Shown here piece after piece: positions 1 through 7,819 of a stretch of 26,151 bases of DNA. Every line of letters begins with the position of its first letter. The stretch's first letter is position 1. The translations under genes were made by a program, and so were the position numbers. This stretch comes from Porticoccaceae bacterium (lineage in GTDB: Bacteria > Pseudomonadota > Gammaproteobacteria > Pseudomonadales > Porticoccaceae), in NCBI GenBank assembly GCA_023229065.1, contig JALNZZ010000012.1, positions 1 through 26,151 of the forward strand. The letters are read 5' to 3'. The notes beneath the pieces were generated by a model. It saw only the letters and a program-made list of their open reading frames with translations, ran no database searches and was not told the origin of the DNA.

Positions 1-34
1 CAGTTTCGCGGTTGTTGTTGTCCTGGACCGGGCC

Positions 35-1393
35 CTAAAGCCTTGCCACATCATTGTAAAGGGCCAGTACCATCAAGCCAATCACCAAAAAAAGACCGAC
101 GCGGTATCCGGCCATCTGGATCTTTTCCGATACCGGACTCCCCTTTATCGCCTCGATCGCGTAATACAGCAAATGCCCGCCGTCCAGTACAGGCACCGGC
201 AGCAAGTTGAGAACCCCGAGGCTGACGCTGAGCAGAGCCAGGAAACCCAAGTAGGAAGCCAAGCCGTACTGAGCCGAAGCGCCCGCCACTTTAGCAATGG
301 TTATGGGACCGCTCAAGTGCTTGGGGGAAATAAGGCCGGTGACCATTTTACGGATCGAGTCCAATACCAAGCCGGTGGTTTTCCAGGTCTGGCGGGAAGC
401 CGCTACCAGCGCCTCGACCGGACCATAGTGTATTTCGCGCATCATTTCAGCCGGCCACTCAGGCATTTTAACCGACATGCCCACCTGACCGATAACACTG
501 CCGTCGGCCTGCTCGGCTGCCCGCGGGGTGACCCGCACTGCGACTTCCTGGCCGTCCCGCAACAGTGTCACTGCCAGCTCGCGATCGGGATTGCCGCGCA
601 CCAGCTCCACCCAGCGGGTCCAGTCGGACACGGTTTCGCCGTCGACTCTGAGAATGCGGTCGTCGGCACGAATGCCAGCGCGCTCGGCGGGCTCACCGGC
701 CATCACCTGCTCCGCCACCGGCAGCATGGCTGGCCGGTAGAGTTCAATGCCGATGCTGCCGATGGGGTCCGGATAATCGGCGTCCACTTGCCAACCCGCC
801 AGTTCGGCAGCTGTTTCATATTGCAGGTTGGAGTCCGGGTATTTGACGGTGAAGGTCATGGTGCCATCTTCACCCAGGCGGCGCAGCAATTGCTCACCCA
901 GCGCTTGCAGGGTGGGCGTGGGCTCGCCGTCCACGGCGACAATCTCTTGCCCCGCTTCAAGCTTGGCGCGGGCAGCGACCGAGCCCTCCACCACACCGCC
1001 TACCACCGGCATTACCCCCTGGACACCCAGCAGGTAAACCACCCAGAATGCGACGATAGCCAGTAGAAAGTTGGCCAGGGGGCCGGCGGCCACCACGGCC
1101 ATGCGCTGGCCGACCGTCTTGTTGTTGAAGGCCTGTTGCTGCTCTTCGGGGGCCAGCGAGGTCTCCCGGCCATCCAGCATTTTCACATAACCGCCGAGGG
1201 GCAGCGCAGCCACCACAAACTCCGTGCCGTGGCGATCGTGCCAGCGCAGCAGCGGGGTGCCAAAGCCGATGGAAAAGCGCAGCACCTTGACGCCGCAGCG
1301 GCGCGCCACCCAAAAGTGGCCAAATTCGTGGATGGTTACCAGTACGCCCAGTGCCACCAGCGTAAAGAAAATCATCTGCAGGGTGTTTATCAA
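35..1393 (-). CDS. rseP: RseP site-2 intramembrane zinc metalloprotease
   Basis: This 452-residue protein is the inner-membrane protease that cuts the anti-sigma factor RseA after DegS, releasing sigma E during envelope stress; it can also clear remnant signal peptides. The zinc motif HEFGH is at residues 22-26 in the first membrane segment. The second metal-ligand motif LDGGH (Asp at about 404) follows NLLPVPV near the C-terminus. Two periplasmic PDZ-type regions lie between, seen as repeated GxxAxRAGI/GDxIxxVDGExV-like stretches around residues 125-300. Length matches the family (about 450). The ATG start overlaps the dxr stop by 4 bases, suggesting translational coupling as the last gene of this operon inside the window. 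In relatives bamA follows, but only 34 bases remain here. Identification is very secure from motif positions and synteny. Confidence 0.97.
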   Translation of the reverse strand: MINTLQMIFFTLVALGVLVTIHEFGHFWVARRCGVKVLRFSIGFGTPLLRWHDRHGTEFVVAALPLGGYVKMLDGRETSLAPEEQQQAFNNKTVGQRMAVVAAGPLANFLLAIVAFWVVYLLGVQGVMPVVGGVVEGSVAARAKLEAGQEIVAVDGEPTPTLQALGEQLLRRLGEDGTMTFTVKYPDSNLQYETAAELAGWQVDADYPDPIGSIGIELYRPAMLPVAEQVMAGEPAERAGIRADDRILRVDGETVSDWTRWVELVRGNPDRELAVTLLRDGQEVAVRVTPRAAEQADGSVIGQVGMSVKMPEWPAEMMREIHYGPVEALVAASRQTWKTTGLVLDSIRKMVTGLISPKHLSGPITIAKVAGASAQYGLASYLGFLALLSVSLGVLNLLPVPVLDGGHLLYYAIEAIKGSPVSEKIQMAGYRVGLFLVIGLMVLALYNDVARL

Positions 1394-2562
1394 AGCGCCA
1401 TTGCCTCACTATAAGTCTGTGCCAGTTGCCGGGCGGTGCGGTCCGCGTGTTGGACTGCAGCTATGCTACAGGGTTCACTCGCCGACCAATCATTGAGCAC
1501 CGCTTCCACCACCTTTGCAATAGCTGTGAAACTCAAGCGGTGATCGAGAAAGGCCGCCACGGCCACTTCATTGGCGGCATTGAGGGCGGCGGGATAGTCG
1601 CCGCCACTGCGCACTGCATCGGCGGCCAGCGCCAGGCAGGGAAAGCGCTGCGGGTCCGGCGCTTCAAAATCCAGCCGCGCCACCGCCATCAGGTCGAGGG
1701 GCGCAACACCAGAGGCGATGCGCTCCGGCCAAGCCAGGGCATGGGCGATAGGTGTGCGCATATCCGGGTTGCCAAGCTGGGCCAGCACCGAGCCATCGAC
1801 ATAGGCCACCAGAGAGTGCACCACACTCTGAGGATGTATCACAACCTGCACCCGGTCGGGCTCGACCCCGAACAGCCAGCAAGCCTCGATCAGCTCCAGG
1901 CCCTTGTTCATCATGGTCGCGGAGTCTACCGAAATCTTGCGCCCCATAGCCCAGTTGGGATGAGCACAGGCCTGGTCCGGCGTCACGCTGTCAAAACTGT
2001 CCAGGGGACGGGTGCGGAAAGGGCCGCCGGAAGCAGATAGCAGAATATGGCTGACACCGGCATCAGCGGCGTCCCGATAGCCGGTGGGCAGACATTGGAA
2101 GATGGCGTTGTGCTCGCTGTCGATAGGCAGCAAGGCGCCACCGCCTTCACGCATCGCCGCCATAAACAGATCGCCGGCCATAACCAGCGACTCTTTGTTG
2201 GCCAACAGTACTTTTTTACCGGCGCGAGCGGCTGCCAGCGTTGGCAGCAAACCCGCCGCTCCGACAATGGCGGCCATCACCGTATCCACATCAGCGTGGG
2301 CCGCCACTTCTGCCAGCGCTTCCTCTCCCCACAGCACCCGGCAGCCAGCCGGAACGCGCGGCTCCAGCGCCGCCGCAGCCTGGCGCGAGCCAGTCACCAC
2401 ATAGCGCGGCCGATGGCGCTGGCTCTGTTCCGCCAGCACGTCGACACGGCTGTTGCCAGTGAGGGCAAAGACCTGATAGCGCTCCGGATGACGAGCGATG
2501 ACATCCAGGGTGCTGACGCCGATGGATCCCGAAGCTCCCAGCACGGTGATCAGCTCAGCCAT
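1390..2562 (-). CDS. dxr: 1-deoxy-D-xylulose 5-phosphate reductoisomerase
   Basis: This is the second enzyme of the non-mevalonate (MEP) isoprenoid pathway. It converts DXP to 2-C-methyl-D-erythritol 4-phosphate with NADPH and a divalent metal, in the cytosol. The 390-residue length is typical. The Rossmann motif GASGSIG is at residues 9-15, ANKESL near 121, and the metal-binding PIDSEHNA (Asp148, Glu150) is followed by NKGLELIEA. The substrate-loop region SASGGPFR is also present. It starts 13 bases inside the end of cdsA and its stop overlaps the rseP start, so it belongs to the same transcript. Its product feeds uppS in the same operon through isopentenyl diphosphate. Confidence 0.97.
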   Translation of the reverse strand: MAELITVLGASGSIGVSTLDVIARHPERYQVFALTGNSRVDVLAEQSQRHRPRYVVTGSRQAAAALEPRVPAGCRVLWGEEALAEVAAHADVDTVMAAIVGAAGLLPTLAAARAGKKVLLANKESLVMAGDLFMAAMREGGGALLPIDSEHNAIFQCLPTGYRDAADAGVSHILLSASGGPFRTRPLDSFDSVTPDQACAHPNWAMGRKISVDSATMMNKGLELIEACWLFGVEPDRVQVVIHPQSVVHSLVAYVDGSVLAQLGNPDMRTPIAHALAWPERIASGVAPLDLMAVARLDFEAPDPQRFPCLALAADAVRSGGDYPAALNAANEVAVAAFLDHRLSFTAIAKVVEAVLNDWSASEPCSIAAVQHADRTARQLAQTYSEAMAL

Positions 2563-3401
2563 GGCCCCCCCTCAATAAGAAGCAGGTAGAGCAGAGTAAA
2601 CACTGGCAGCGCTGCGCTGAGGCTGTCGATCCGGTCCAGCAGGCCGCCGTGGCCGGGCAGAATAGTACCGCTATCCTTCACTCCCCGGTGGCGCTTAACC
2701 ATGCTTTCGACCAGGTCGCCCAGTACCGAGGCCAGCGCAGTAATGGCCACGATCACCAGCCATTGCCAGCCGTGACTATGGTGCGAGGGTGAGGCGTACA
2801 GAAACAGGGAGGCCACCACCAGCACTGTCAGCAAGCCACCGGCGAGGCCTTCCACAGTTTTGCCAGGACTGACCGCCGGGGCCAACTTGTGGCGACCCCA
2901 GGCGCGCCCACTGAAGAAAGCCCCCACATCAGCGCCAGCGACTACCAGCACCACCAACAAGATTAGCCAGTGCCCATCCTCTAGATGGGCAAGTACCACC
3001 AGCGCCAGCCAGGCCGGCACCAGGATCACGATCCCCATGACCAGGCGCCCGACTATGCTGCCCCACAACACAGCACTGGAGGGATAGCCCTGCACCCACA
3101 ACAGGGCTAGCGCCCACCACAGGCAGCCAATAAACAGCACCGGCCTTACCAGATCCGGCACTGGCCCCCAAGGGTCGTAGACGCCGTAGATATAGAGGGG
3201 AATCATTAAGGCAGCAACCAGCAGCAAGTAGGCAATACGCCCCACTGCCCTGTCGATACTGGCAAGGTGCGCCCACTCCCAGCTGGCGATACCAATCACC
3301 AGAGCTGCAAAGAGGGTAAACAAGCCGGGGTTGAGCCCAAACAAGGCACCCAGAAACAGGGCTGCCAGCACCAGAGCGGTGATAATACGCTGCCTAAGCA
3401 C
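2550..3401 (-). CDS. cdsA: Phosphatidate cytidylyltransferase (CDP-diglyceride synthase)
   Basis: This integral membrane enzyme makes CDP-diacylglycerol from phosphatidate and CTP, the precursor of all phospholipids. The family signature is visible: SPGKTVEG in the middle and GDLVESMVKR..KDSGTILPGHGGLLDRIDS near the C-terminus. Multiple hydrophobic segments cover residues 5-60 and onward. The open frame extends upstream to 3791, but that part only shadows uppS. I start at the GTG at 3401, preceded by a GGGGGGA ribosome-binding sequence, which gives 283 residues beginning with MLRQRIITAL, close to the usual 285. The start lies 8 bases inside the end of uppS, so the genes are probably translationally coupled. 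Confidence 0.95.
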   Translation of the reverse strand: MLRQRIITALVLAALFLGALFGLNPGLFTLFAALVIGIASWEWAHLASIDRAVGRIAYLLLVAALMIPLYIYGVYDPWGPVPDLVRPVLFIGCLWWALALLWVQGYPSSAVLWGSIVGRLVMGIVILVPAWLALVVLAHLEDGHWLILLVVLVVAGADVGAFFSGRAWGRHKLAPAVSPGKTVEGLAGGLLTVLVVASLFLYASPSHHSHGWQWLVIVAITALASVLGDLVESMVKRHRGVKDSGTILPGHGGLLDRIDSLSAALPVFTLLYLLLIEGGPWLS

Positions 3402-4176
3402 GAGAAATTCCCCCCGGCGGGGTTGACGCTCTCTCGGAGGAGTTCTCAGAAGAGGAGCCGCCAAAGCGGCGCTGACGATGATAGTACTCATCGACGGCGG
3501 CATCGAAAGCTGCACCATTGAAATCCGGCCAGTACATGGGCGCGAAATAGAGTTCGGTATAGGCCAGCTGCCATAACAAGAAGTTGCTGATGCGCTGTTC
3601 ACCGGCGGTGCGGATGCACAGATCCGGATCCGGCAGATCTGCCATCGCCAGCTGGGCTCCCAACATCTCCTCAGTGATGGCTTCGGGCCGCAGATTGCCC
3701 GCTTGCACACGACCGGCCAGCTTGCGGGCCGCCTCGGCGATTTCCCAGCGACCACCGTAATCGACCGCCAACACCAGGGTGCGAGAACCATGCCGGGTGC
3801 GGTTTTCCCCCTCGCTGATCAGCTTTTGCAGGCGCGCACTAAAGCGGCTGCGCTGCCCCACCACGCGCAACCGTACGTCGCGCTCAGCCAGGCGATTGAT
3901 TTCCCCTTTCAAATAAGTGGCGAACAGAGACATCAGACCGCGCACCTCGGCGGCGGGTCGCGTCCAGTTTTCGCTGCTGAAGGCAAACAGGGTGAGGACA
4001 TCGATATCGTGCCTGTCACAGGCGTCCAGGACTTCCCGCACCCGTTCGACGCCAGCCTGGTGGCCGGCGATGCCGCTCAGGCCACGCTGGCGGGCCCAGC
4101 GATTATTGCCGTCCATGATAATCGCCACATGGCGCAGCGGATGTGTGTTGCTCTGGCTCGAAGTGGCCTGACTCAT
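3394..4176 (-). CDS. uppS: Undecaprenyl diphosphate synthase (cis-prenyltransferase)
   Basis: This enzyme condenses farnesyl-PP with eight isopentenyl-PP units to give the C55 carrier lipid for peptidoglycan and other envelope polymers. From the ATG at 4176 it has 260 residues. Family motifs are HVAIIMDGNNRWA with the catalytic Asp22, FAFSSENWTRP, and the C-terminal DLCIRTAGEQRISNFLLWQ. The frame can be extended to a TTG at 4194, adding six residues. The ATG was preferred because it is a standard start codon and gives a typical N-terminus, although neither start has a strong Shine-Dalgarno sequence. An 81-bp or slightly longer gap separates it from frr. It overlaps cdsA downstream. Confidence 0.96.
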   Translation of the reverse strand: MSQATSSQSNTHPLRHVAIIMDGNNRWARQRGLSGIAGHQAGVERVREVLDACDRHDIDVLTLFAFSSENWTRPAAEVRGLMSLFATYLKGEINRLAERDVRLRVVGQRSRFSARLQKLISEGENRTRHGSRTLVLAVDYGGRWEIAEAARKLAGRVQAGNLRPEAITEEMLGAQLAMADLPDPDLCIRTAGEQRISNFLLWQLAYTELYFAPMYWPDFNGAAFDAAVDEYYHRQRRFGGSSSENSSERASTPPGGISRA

Positions 4177-4275
4177 GCAGTGGCCCGTCCCCAAAACGAG
4201 TTGCCCTTCAACGCAGCCTCAGGCCGTGTCAGACGGGACGCTGGTCTCACGCAGATCATGATGATCAGTCTGAGA

Positions 4276-4833
4276 TCAGATTTCCATCAGGTCGGCTTCT
4301 TTCTCCGCCAACGCAGTGTCGATCTTGGCGATGAAAGAATCGGTGATTTTTTGAATCTCGTCCTGGGCGCGGCGCTCATCGTCCTCGGTGATTTCTTTGG
4401 CCTTGAGCAGCTCTTTGACGTCGGACAACACATCGCGGCGGATATTGCGCACCGCCACCCGGCCATTCTCCGCCTCGGCGCGCGCCTGACGACTGTAGCC
4501 TTTGCGAGTCTCCTCGGTAAGGGCCGGCATGGGAATGCGAATCACACTGCCAGCCGTGGAGGGGTTGAGCCCCAGATCAGACTTGAGAATCGCCTTTTCG
4601 ATAGCGGGCACGATATTTTTTTCCCACGGTGTCACCGTCAGCGTGCGGCTGTCGCCCACACCGATATTGGCAACCTGGCTGAGGGGCGTATCACTGCCGT
4701 AGTAGGAGACCATAATGTTGTCCAACAGGCTGGGGTGAGCCCGGCCAGTACGGATCTTGTTGAATGCCTGGCCCATGGCCTCGACACTTTTCGCCATGCG
4801 CTCCTTGGCATCGGCTTTCAGTTCTTCGATCAT
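4276..4833 (-). CDS. frr: Ribosome recycling factor
   Basis: RRF splits post-termination ribosomes together with EF-G. The sequence is a full 185-residue RRF with the conserved FNKIRTGRAHPSLLD near residue 28, the VTPWEKN segment, RIPMPALTEETRK, and the C-terminal long helix ending in ALAEKEADLMEI. A GTG two codons upstream (4839) would overlap the pyrH stop as GTGA. I chose the ATG at 4833 because GAGGAA lies 8 bases before it (only 2 before the GTG) and because it gives the same length as the E. coli protein. It follows pyrH by 2 bases. Confidence 0.97.
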   Translation of the reverse strand: MIEELKADAKERMAKSVEAMGQAFNKIRTGRAHPSLLDNIMVSYYGSDTPLSQVANIGVGDSRTLTVTPWEKNIVPAIEKAILKSDLGLNPSTAGSVIRIPMPALTEETRKGYSRQARAEAENGRVAVRNIRRDVLSDVKELLKAKEITEDDERRAQDEIQKITDSFIAKIDTALAEKEADLMEI

Positions 4834-4835
4834 TG

Positions 4836-5573
4836 TCACTGTTCCTCGATCAATGTGCCTTCGTCACCACCCATTACGATACTGAGCAGCGCCCCTGGCT
4901 TGGACATGCGAAAGACTCGCAGCGGCATGTGGCTTTCCCGGCACAGGCAGATGGCAGTAAGGTCCATCACGCCGAGCTTCTGGTCCAGCACCTCGTCATA
5001 GGTCAGATGTCTGTAAAGGGTGGCTGTGGGCTCCACTTTAGGGTCGGCGGAGTAGACACCGTCCACCTTGGTGGCCTTGAGCACGATTTCTGCACCCACC
5101 TCAATGCCCCGCAGGCAGGCAGCGGAGTCGGTGGTAAAAAAGGGGTTGCCGGTACCGGCAGCGAAAATCACCACCTCACCGGTGGAGAGATGGCGGATGG
5201 CGTGGCGGCGGTCGTAGTGCTCCACCACCCCACTCATGGGAATGGCCGACATCACCCGCGCCGAAATATTGGTGCGCACCAAGGCATCGCGCATGGCCAG
5301 CGCATTCATCACGGTGGCCAGCATGCCCATGTGATCGCCGGTTACCCGGTCCATGCCGGCAGCGTGAAGCGCTGCGCCGCGGAACAGGTTGCCGCCACCG
5401 ATCACCAGACCGACCTGTACTCCAATACCCACCAGCTGGCCAATTTCCAAGGCCATGCGGTCCAGCACCTTGGGGTCGATGCCGAAGCCCTCGCCCCCCA
5501 TCAGCTCCTCGCCGCTGAGCTTGAGGAGAATGCGTTTGAACTTCTTGTCCTTCGCGGTACCGCTCTCGGTCAT
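4836..5573 (-). CDS. pyrH: UMP kinase
   Basis: This hexameric bacterial UMP kinase phosphorylates UMP to UDP and is allosterically activated by GTP and inhibited by UTP. The 245-residue amino-acid-kinase fold shows RILLKLSGEEL near the N-terminus, GGGNLFRG, the FAAGTGNPFFTTD nucleotide/UMP-binding segment, and KATKVDGVYSADPK. The open frame continues to 5615, but the ATG at 5573 is preceded by GGGGAG at good spacing and gives the usual length. A hairpin-bearing gap of about 130 bp separates it from tsf. That gap could hold a partial terminator, so its expression relative to tsf may be reduced. Confidence 0.97.
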   Translation of the reverse strand: MTESGTAKDKKFKRILLKLSGEELMGGEGFGIDPKVLDRMALEIGQLVGIGVQVGLVIGGGNLFRGAALHAAGMDRVTGDHMGMLATVMNALAMRDALVRTNISARVMSAIPMSGVVEHYDRRHAIRHLSTGEVVIFAAGTGNPFFTTDSAACLRGIEVGAEIVLKATKVDGVYSADPKVEPTATLYRHLTYDEVLDQKLGVMDLTAICLCRESHMPLRVFRMSKPGALLSIVMGGDEGTLIEEQ

Positions 5574-5646
5574 GGATTCTCCCCGGAAAATAGGGGTGGA
5601 ATCCACTGAGTCCACCCGGGTTCATTGATCTGCCTGATTCACTTCA

Positions 5647-5666
5647 AGCGGGGCCGAAGCCCCGCT
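5647..5666 (-). terminator. Hairpin between tsf and pyrH, possible attenuator
   Basis: A perfect 8-bp inverted repeat, AGCGGGGC and GCCCCGCT, closes a TTCG tetraloop when read on the minus strand, about 35 bases after the tsf stop. There is no T-run after it, so it may be a weak terminator, an RNA-stabilising 3' end or a processing signal rather than a full intrinsic terminator. Confidence 0.5.
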
Positions 5667-5700
5667 GCGCCACTAAGGGCAGTATAGCGGCGCGCTAGTG

Positions 5701-6567
5701 TCAGCGAGAAGCGCTGACCTGGGCCGCGACTTCAGCAGCAAAGTCGGCTTTCTCTACTACGATGCCCTCACCGACCTCGAAGCGGATAAAGGAAAGCACT
5801 TCAGCACCGACCTTCTTGGCCAGCTGGCCAACCTTGACTTCGGGGTCCTTGACGAAGGGCTGCTCGACAAGACTGTTCTCGGCCAGGAACTTGGAGACAC
5901 GACCGCCGATCATTTTCTCGATGATCTCTTCAGGCTTGCCGCTTTCACGTGCCTGGGCCGCATAGATTTCCTTCTCCTTGGCGATCAGATCCTGAGACAT
6001 TTCCTCGGGACGGGTGACCTGGGGGTTGGAGGCCGCCACATGCATGGCGATGTCCTTGGCCAGCTCGGCATCACCGCCGGACAGGGCGGTCAGCACGGCG
6101 ATACGGCCATTGCTGTGGACATAACCGCCCACCACAGGCGCTTCCACCTTGCTGATGCGACGCACGGAGATGTTTTCGCCAATTTTTTGCACCAGAGCTT
6201 CGCGAGCGGTTTCCAGCTCTCCGGCCATCAGCGCAGCAACGTCATCCTGCCGCTCGGCAAAGGCTTTGTCCAGCACCGTCTGTACGAAAGCCTGGAAGCT
6301 TTCATCACGGGCCACGAAGTCGGTTTCGGAGTTGACCTCGACCACGACACCAAAGCTGCTGTCGTCGGCAATTTTTACTGCCACAAGGCCATCGGCGGCA
6401 GTGCGGCCAGCCTTTTTGGCGGCTTTCATGCCGCTGGACTTGCGCAGATCTTCGATCGCCTTCTCGATATCGCCGCCAGCTTCTACCAGCGCCTTTTTGC
6501 ACTCCATCATGCCGAGGCCGGTGCGCTCACGCAATTCTTTTACAAGGGATGCAGTAATCTCTGCCAT
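5701..6567 (-). CDS. tsf: Elongation factor Ts
   Basis: EF-Ts is the nucleotide exchange factor that regenerates EF-Tu-GTP. The 288-residue protein begins with the helical UBA-like domain (MAEITASLVKELRERTG..GMMECKKAL, residues 1-55) that binds EF-Tu. The conserved NSETDFVARDESF follows near residue 80, then the core domains and the C-terminal module with SKFLAENSLVEQPFVKD. Length fits the family. The start has a clear GAGGAG ribosome-binding site about 7 bases upstream. It follows rpsB after an unusually hairpin-rich gap of about 140 bp and precedes pyrH. Confidence 0.98.
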   Translation of the reverse strand: MAEITASLVKELRERTGLGMMECKKALVEAGGDIEKAIEDLRKSSGMKAAKKAGRTAADGLVAVKIADDSSFGVVVEVNSETDFVARDESFQAFVQTVLDKAFAERQDDVAALMAGELETAREALVQKIGENISVRRISKVEAPVVGGYVHSNGRIAVLTALSGGDAELAKDIAMHVAASNPQVTRPEEMSQDLIAKEKEIYAAQARESGKPEEIIEKMIGGRVSKFLAENSLVEQPFVKDPEVKVGQLAKKVGAEVLSFIRFEVGEGIVVEKADFAAEVAAQVSASR

Positions 6568-6610
6568 CGGTCGCTCCTCAATCCTGCTCTAAGTTAAAAA
6601 GTGGTTGGAA

Positions 6611-6633
6611 AAAAGGGGGCTATGCCCCCTTTT
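6611..6633 (-). terminator. Intrinsic terminator between rpsB and tsf
   Basis: The arms AAAAGGGGGC and GCCCCCTTTT pair over 10 bp around a 3-base loop. On the minus strand the GC stem is followed by a T6 run, the classic form of a Rho-independent terminator. It lies about 75 bases after the rpsB stop and 44 bases before the tsf start, so it could partially terminate rpsB transcripts. It is also symmetric enough to act on the plus strand. Confidence 0.8.
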
Positions 6634-6669
6634 CGGTACTACATGCGGTGCTGATGCGGTACTACAGGG

Positions 6670-6685
6670 CCCGGCCTGCGCCGGG
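6670..6685 (-). other. GC-rich hairpin downstream of rpsB
   Basis: CCCGGC and GCCGGG form a perfect 6-bp stem with a 4-base loop, 21 bases after the rpsB stop codon and just before the intrinsic terminator. Possible roles are 3' end protection or assisting the terminator; there is no T-run of its own. Confidence 0.45.
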
Positions 6686-6706
6686 ACGGTTGGAGAACCG
6701 CAGGTA

Positions 6707-7465
6707 TCACGCCTCGCCGGCGGCACCTTCAGCAGCGGTCTCGCTCACTTCGACGAACTCGTTCTGGGCGGGGGCAGTACCGCTTTGCCCTTTGCCTTCG
6801 AGTACGGCATCCGCCGCGGCAGTGAGGTAGAGCTTGATGGCGCGGATGGCGTCATCGTTGCCGGGGATGACGAAGTCGACGCCGCTGGGGTCGCTGTTGG
6901 TATCGACAATACCAATGACCGGAATACCCAGCTTGTTGGCTTCCTGAATAGCGATGCGCTCGTGGTCGACATCGACGACGAACAGGGCATCGGGCAGACC
7001 GCCCATGTCCTTGATACCACCGATGGAGCGGTCGAGCTTCTCCATCAAGCGGGTGCGCATCAGCGCTTCTTTCTTGGTGAGCTTTTGGAAAGTGCCATCC
7101 TGACTCTGGGTTTCAAGCTCCTTGAGGCGCTTGATGGAGACGCGGATGGTTTTGTAGTTGGTAAGCATGCCGCCCGGCCAGCGCTGGCTGACGAAAGGCA
7201 TTCCGGCGCGTTGCGCCTGCTCGATCACGGCCTTCTGGGCGGCGCGCTTGGTGCCGACAAAAAGGATCTTGTTGCCGCGCGCTGCGAGCTTGCGCACTTC
7301 TTCCAGAGCAGCGTTGAAGGCGGGAACAGTGTGCTCGAGGTTGATGATATGGATCTTGTTGCGGGCCCCGAAGATGTACTGGCTCATCTTGGGGTTCCAG
7401 AAGCGAGTCTGGTGTCCGAAGTGGACGCCGGACTGCAACATTTCGCTCATTGTAACGGTAGCCAT
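6707..7465 (-). CDS. rpsB: 30S ribosomal protein S2
   Basis: S2 binds late in 30S subunit assembly and helps dock protein S1. The 252-residue protein starts with TMSEMLQSGVHFGHQTRFWNPKM and contains the S2 signatures RNKIHIINLEHT, FVGTKRAAQ, RWPGGMLTNYKT and DALFVVDVDHERIAIQEANKLGIPVIGIVDTN. An Ala/Glu-rich tail closes the protein. The frame stays open to 7765, but homology begins at the ATG at 7465, with AAGG about 8 bases upstream. It is the first gene of the operon. The long leader and GC-discriminator promoter upstream suggest growth-rate (stringent) control and possibly S2 autoregulation, which is known for gammaproteobacterial rpsB leaders. Confidence 0.98.
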   Translation of the reverse strand: MATVTMSEMLQSGVHFGHQTRFWNPKMSQYIFGARNKIHIINLEHTVPAFNAALEEVRKLAARGNKILFVGTKRAAQKAVIEQAQRAGMPFVSQRWPGGMLTNYKTIRVSIKRLKELETQSQDGTFQKLTKKEALMRTRLMEKLDRSIGGIKDMGGLPDALFVVDVDHERIAIQEANKLGIPVIGIVDTNSDPSGVDFVIPGNDDAIRAIKLYLTAAADAVLEGKGQSGTAPAQNEFVEVSETAAEGAAGEA

Positions 7466-7678
7466 GGCTATTACCTTGTATGGCGGGCGCGTCCCCTTAC
7501 GGGATCGAAGGCACCCTGGGTTAGTCCTCCACGAGCCCCGGCGAAAAACCCCGCAACAGCAAAAGCCTGCAAGGCACCCATTTCGTCGTGTCGGCCCGTG
7601 TGTGTATTCCCATCCAGATGCTGGATATTCAGATGCTGGATGGATATCTCCAGGGGCGGGCTGCCTCTGGGGGCGCGA
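7466..7678 (-). promoter_or_regulatory. Long 5' leader of rpsB
   Basis: About 205 bases of non-coding leader separate the inferred transcription start (near 7672) from the rpsB ATG. It contains a 12-bp direct repeat, a nearby inverted repeat (CATCCAG..CTGGATG type, 7611-7643) and two copies of AAGGCACCC (plus strand, 7508-7516 and 7571-7579). Autoregulation by S2 through the leader is documented in gammaproteobacteria. Whether this leader folds that way is inference. Confidence 0.45.
7615..7641. repeat. 12-bp direct repeat in the rpsB-map intergenic region
   Basis: CAGATGCTGGAT occurs twice (7615-7626 and 7630-7641) with 3 bases between, a 15-bp period. The flanking CATCC and GGATGG also allow short hairpins with the repeats. 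The function is unknown; the repeat lies in the early rpsB leader. Confidence 0.75.
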
Positions 7679-7707
7679 TTTATACCACAAAAGGGCGTTC
7701 AGATGAA
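7679..7707 (-). promoter_or_regulatory. Probable sigma70 promoter of the rpsB operon
   Basis: On the minus strand a -10 box TATAAA (7679-7684, 5 of 6 consensus) follows a -35-like TTCATC (7702-7707, 3 of 6) with a 17-bp spacer. Directly after the -10 comes a GC-rich stretch, TCGCGCCCCC. Such GC discriminators mark stringently controlled stable-RNA and ribosomal-protein promoters. Confidence 0.6.
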
Positions 7708-7738
7708 GAGAAGATGTGAAGCTGCCTCTCGTCCCCCA

Positions 7739-7766
7739 TTCAGCCGCCCCCTTTTTTCGGTACAAT
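7739..7766 (+). promoter_or_regulatory. Possible promoter of map-glnD
   Basis: TACAAT (7761-7766) matches the -10 consensus at 5 of 6. The best -35 candidate, TTCAGC at 7739-7744 with a 16-bp spacer, is weak (3 of 6). It lies about 55 bases before the map ATG and diverges from the rpsB promoter. Confidence 0.4.
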
Positions 7767-7819
7767 AAGCCGTTTCCTCGCTTTACTTTTCACTTTTCTT
7801 TCAGTTCAGGATTCATGCC

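Noticed and set aside
1..34. Possible start of bamA after rseP
   Set aside because: Only 34 bases remain and contain no start codon in the minus direction; synteny alone is not enough.
3402..3791. N-terminal extension of cdsA by 130 residues
   Set aside because: The extension overlaps uppS, shows no membrane or CdsA character, and the GTG at 3401 has a good ribosome-binding site and gives the family length.
4255..4267. Short palindrome GATCATGATGATC after frr
   Set aside because: Only a 13-bp AT-containing palindrome without T-run or partner; expected by chance in 26 kb.
3703..5001. Open frame of 432 codons on the plus strand opposite uppS, frr and pyrH
   Set aside because: It spans three conserved genes in the opposite strand and shows no recognisable domain; a GC-rich shadow frame.
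7466..7765. N-terminal extension of rpsB by 100 residues
   Set aside because: It crosses the predicted promoter and leader, and S2 homology starts at the ATG at 7465.
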